Origin: Lomentospora prolificans
Taxonomy: Eukaryota > Ascomycota > Sordariomycetes > Microascales > Microascaceae
NCBI GenBank assembly: GCA_029532625.1
Contig: JARFXM010000004.1
Span: 2,418,001 to 2,482,000, forward strand
DNA: 64,000 nt
Reading direction: 5' to 3'
Made by a program: the position numbers and the translations under genes. The notes below the pieces were generated by a model. That model did no database searches. It was not told the origin of the DNA and worked only from the letters and a program-made list of their open reading frames with translations. Of this stretch, positions 61,283 to 64,000 are shown piece after piece (positions within the stretch are counted from its first letter, which is position 1; each line of letters starts with the position of its first letter).

Positions 61283-62272
61283 ATGGACGGAGACTACGAG
61301 TACAACGATACCAACAGGGCATTCCTTCAAGCCCTCATGGGCCGCGGTTTTGTCACGTTCCGAGATGCCCAGGAGATCATCGCCGGACTCCGCCTCGCCG
61401 CCGGAACCGAGGACGTCAAGCTCGAGCACATTACCCAGCACGACGTCGATTATTATATCAACTCTGCTTCCGACGCTGTTTCACAGTTTGATTATCAGGT
61501 CCGCAGCGCTGTACATCAGGCTAATGCGACGCGCGTGTGGGCGCTAGTAAACACCACTTCCGATCCTTCCACGCAGCTTGCCACGACATTCACACCAGAC
61601 GAGCTCTCCTTTGTCAAGCGGGTCTTCGATGCTATATTCGATACATACAATACACCGCGCATGGAGAAGATGTGCGTTACGATGCAAGAGGCCATTTCAC
61701 TGAGCCGGCCGCCTAGGAATGCAAACAACCCCAACACCAGCATTAACGACGGCGACGAGTCGCAGGCAGTTTCTACAGACAAAGGCTTACGGCACAGCGA
61801 CGTCAACAGAGTCATAGAAGAGCTTGTCGAAGGCGGCTGGCTCGAGAAGAGCCCCGAGGGCTTCTATAGCCCTGCACCCCGAGCTCTCATGGAGTTAAGG
61901 ACTTGGCTCCTTGATACATATAACGATCCTGATGTCCCTGCCGATGAGTGGCAGCGCATCAAGACATGCGAGGCCTGTAGAGATATTGTTACCTATGGAT
62001 ATAGGTGCAACGACAGGGACTGCTTAGTGCGGCTCCACGACAGCTGCGAAGAGCGGTTTTGGAGAGCCAGGCGGTCAAAGACGTGTCCGAAATGCGGCAA
62101 AGCCTGGGAAGGTAACCGATTCGTCGGTGAGCGGGCGGTCACCACCACAAAGACGTATAGGCAGGCCCGAGGAAGGGGCAGGAAAAGCAACACCCTCGCT
62201 AGTGACATATTCAACGACGCGCAGGACGAAGGGCTCGATAATAATGACGACTCGGTGATGGACGAACAATAA
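61283..62272 (+). CDS. nse1: Nse1, RING-type subunit of the SMC5/6 complex
   Basis: A single exon encodes 329 residues. The N-terminal part (NRAFLQALMGRGFVTF, DVDYYINSASDAVSQFDYQVRS) and the middle winged-helix segment (LRHSDVNRVIEELVEGGWLEK) match the SMC_Nse1 domain. A variant RING follows with zinc ligands Cys229, Cys232, Cys242, Cys247, His252, Cys255, Cys268 and Cys271, the C4HC3 pattern of Nse1. Nse1 pairs with Nse3 and Nse4 and supports ubiquitin ligase activity of SMC5/6, which acts in nuclear DNA repair and chromosome segregation. The basic tail has a GRGRK stretch and ends in an acidic segment. The ATG at 61283 is the first in frame and matches the start of the conserved region. No intron is needed, unlike most genes in the window. 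Confidence 0.95.
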   Translation: MDGDYEYNDTNRAFLQALMGRGFVTFRDAQEIIAGLRLAAGTEDVKLEHITQHDVDYYINSASDAVSQFDYQVRSAVHQANATRVWALVNTTSDPSTQLATTFTPDELSFVKRVFDAIFDTYNTPRMEKMCVTMQEAISLSRPPRNANNPNTSINDGDESQAVSTDKGLRHSDVNRVIEELVEGGWLEKSPEGFYSPAPRALMELRTWLLDTYNDPDVPADEWQRIKTCEACRDIVTYGYRCNDRDCLVRLHDSCEERFWRARRSKTCPKCGKAWEGNRFVGERAVTTTKTYRQARGRGRKSNTLASDIFNDAQDEGLDNNDDSVMDEQ

Positions 62273-62896
62273 CTGGATGAAACGAATAGGCCAATAAAGA
62301 CGGAAGATAATAAAGAAAGAGCTAGTGATACCCCAAAGTGTTCGAAACAATTGATACAAAGCTAGAGGAATCAGCAATAAAAACGGTTACGAAGTCGCGG
62401 ACGTCCATGAGCGTTCCCGAGCCGTCAAGTTTTATTTCGATGTGCACCAATTGTTTGATGACGGACCGACGCAAATGATCTGGTGGACGATGTAGTTTAC
62501 CCGTATTACTGCAAGTAGAGCGATCGACCGTCTCCTGGCCAGGCGGCCAGCAAGCGCCGGGACAGGTCGTATTACCACTTACTTTTAGCTGAAAGCTGCA
62601 CGCTAGCTCGTGACATCATTCACTGAGCTCAAGTGGCGGCCTCCCGTTTGTTGGCCAGCATGTTCCTCTTCTTCATGTATACATGTATATCCCCAACAAT
62701 TAGGAACACATCGATCATCCCCTTATTTGGCGAATATTGATACCCTGTAATCGTTCCGGTGCTTTCACAGTTGATCGCGAGCCATCTCGTTCAATTTCGG
62801 CGCGGTTACAGTTTCTCTGCTCACCCATCAACCCGATTTTCACGTCGACTTCAACCAAATTCCCTTGTTACCGTCCTGCGCTAGCCGCCTGCCAAG
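62273..62896 (+). promoter_or_regulatory. Intergenic: nse1 3' end and promoter of the right-edge gene
   Basis: About 620 nt between two tandem plus-strand genes. The first part should hold the nse1 terminator, with AATAAA-like text near 62292 and 62376, and the second the promoter and leader of the gene at 62897. No open frame of interest is seen. Confidence 0.4.
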
Positions 62897-64000
62897 ATGC
62901 TCGAGTATTTTGCCTACAAGAGGTTCAAGAAGCACAAGGAGGAAAAGGAGGAGAAGAAGGAAGACAAGGGCAAGGCGAAGGAGGAAATCGTCCATACCCC
63001 CGTTCTCGAACCCGACGACGAGCACTTCCTGGTGGCCCTGACATCCGACGACGGCCCCGCTCCACCTCTTCCGCCCCGCATCAAGACTCCAGAAATCACC
63101 TGGGACTCGGATGACTTCAGTCGTCACTCGGGTGAGATCTCCGACAGCTCTGCCGTTGTATTGGCTCGTACCGCGGGCGAGAAGGAAAAGGATAGGGACA
63201 AGGAAAAAGGAAAAGAGAAGGAAAAGGAGGGTGAAGAAGCCAAGAAGAAGCGATTTTCCATTCCCTTCTTCAGTCAGCACAAGAAGAAGCAGAGCGCCAC
63301 GCTTGAGCCTCCCGCGGACGTCTCAAAGGCCGAGGTTAATCGCGAGGAAAAAGACATCTCTCGCATTCTGCGGAGTCTCAACCTCGCCGCCGACAGCGAC
63401 GACCGCGCCGTCTCTCTGACCCCCGATGTCGCCAGCCTCGCCAAGCGCTTCACGCTTGTCCTCAAGGATCTGGCCAACGGTGTTCCGACGGCCTACGGCG
63501 ACCTCGTTTCTCTAATCGAAGACCGCGATGGGTTGCTCGACCGCACGTTCGAGAAGCTACCTTCGTCCTTGCAGAAGCTCGTGATGCAGATGCCGGACAA
63601 GATCACCGCTTCCTTGGCGCCCGAGGTGCTAAAGGCTGCGGCGGCTGCTCAGGGCAAGGAAGTGGAGGTCGGCGGCGAAGGCGGCCTCAAGGAAGCCGCC
63701 ATGAGCTTGCTGACAATGAGGGGGCTGCAAGAGATGGTGACGAAGCCTGGAGCCATCGCGGGAATGCTGAGGTCGATTGTCAACGCGTTGAAGCTGCGTT
63801 TCCCTGCCTTCATGGGAACAAATCTCTTGTGGAGTGTTTCCGTCTTTCGTAGGTTATCCGCATCCAACTTCGGTCATCTCCTATTGCGGATTCGAGGCTA
63901 ACCATTGAGGAAAAAGTACTTCTCTTTGTACTCTGGTACTGCTATAAGCGCGGCAGAGAAGAGCGTCTCAAGAAAGAGGGCGCCGAGGCGAAGCCGGACG
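62897..64000 (+). CDS. Highly charged protein with a C-terminal membrane helix, truncated by the window end
   Basis: Exon one (62897-63848) encodes 317 residues; a second exon starts at 63917 and runs off the window. The N-terminus is a lysine/glutamate-rich helix, followed by a proline-rich stretch (PAPPLPPRIKTPEITWD), a second KEKEKDRDKEK-type charged run and a folded-looking domain (about residues 150-300, with LAKRFTLVLKDLANGVPTAYGD and KLPSSLQKLVMQMPDKI). Splicing 63849-63916 (GTAGGT...AAAAG) joins a helix that reads NLLWSVSVF then LLLFVLWYCYKRGREE, a likely membrane anchor with a basic cytoplasmic end; without splicing the frame hits a stop 17 codons past the donor. The acceptor is inferred from the hydrophobic continuity. 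I recognise no function; similar uncharacterised proteins occur in ascomycetes as far as I recall. Confidence 0.75.

Noticed and set aside
1..64000. CRISPR arrays, bacterial operons, phage or viral genes
   Set aside because: No regularly spaced repeats or such proteins are visible, and the spliceosomal introns identify eukaryotic nuclear DNA.

Overview
The window looks like nuclear DNA of a filamentous ascomycete (Pezizomycotina, probably Sordariomycetes; the class is an inference). The evidence is protein-coding genes split by short introns of about 50-130 nt with GT...AG ends and CTAAC-like branch sites, a Zn(II)2Cys6 regulator, and recognisable fungal orthologues of Bub3, Clr2, Nse1 and Lso2/CCDC124. 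I placed splice sites by hand. Every multi-exon model below that is complete closes in frame, with a coding length divisible by three.

Layout. 1-1667 holds no gene. A 13-exon cytochrome P450 (1668-4902, +) runs tail to tail into three minus-strand genes: a fungal membrane-anchored protein of unknown function (5206-7145), an inactive E2-like (UBC fold) protein (7426-8563) and a CCDC124/Lso2-type ribosome-associated protein (9141-10177). A 16 kb stretch without a convincing gene follows (10178-26496). The second island holds an MFS transporter (26497-28555, +), a PPR1/UaY-like Zn(II)2Cys6 activator (31048-34249, +) and the spindle-checkpoint WD40 protein Bub3 (34899-36192, -). Another 12 kb block has no convincing gene (36193-48345). 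A protein with three zinc-ribbon repeats (48346-49522, +) stands alone, then 5.4 kb without a gene. The last island holds the heterochromatin factor Clr2 (54910-56795, -), a seven-transmembrane protein (57825-59290, -), the SMC5/6 subunit Nse1 (61283-62272, +) and the 5' part of a charged, single-pass membrane protein (62897 to the window end, +).

How the genes relate. I see no biosynthetic cluster and no shared pathway. Most genes are housekeeping or chromatin and cell-cycle genes (bub3, clr2, nse1, lso2-like), with a few lineage-specific membrane proteins. The P450 has no polyketide synthase, peptide synthetase or terpene synthase beside it. The most unusual features are in gene structure: the P450 appears to need a 1-nt exon, a 23-nt exon and a GC-AG intron, and the gene at 5206-7145 has a candidate 63-nt intron whose sequence reads as coding DNA apart from one in-frame TAG. 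The gene-poor blocks carry several very long homopolymer runs (four poly-T runs of 20-27 nt, a G17 and a C14).
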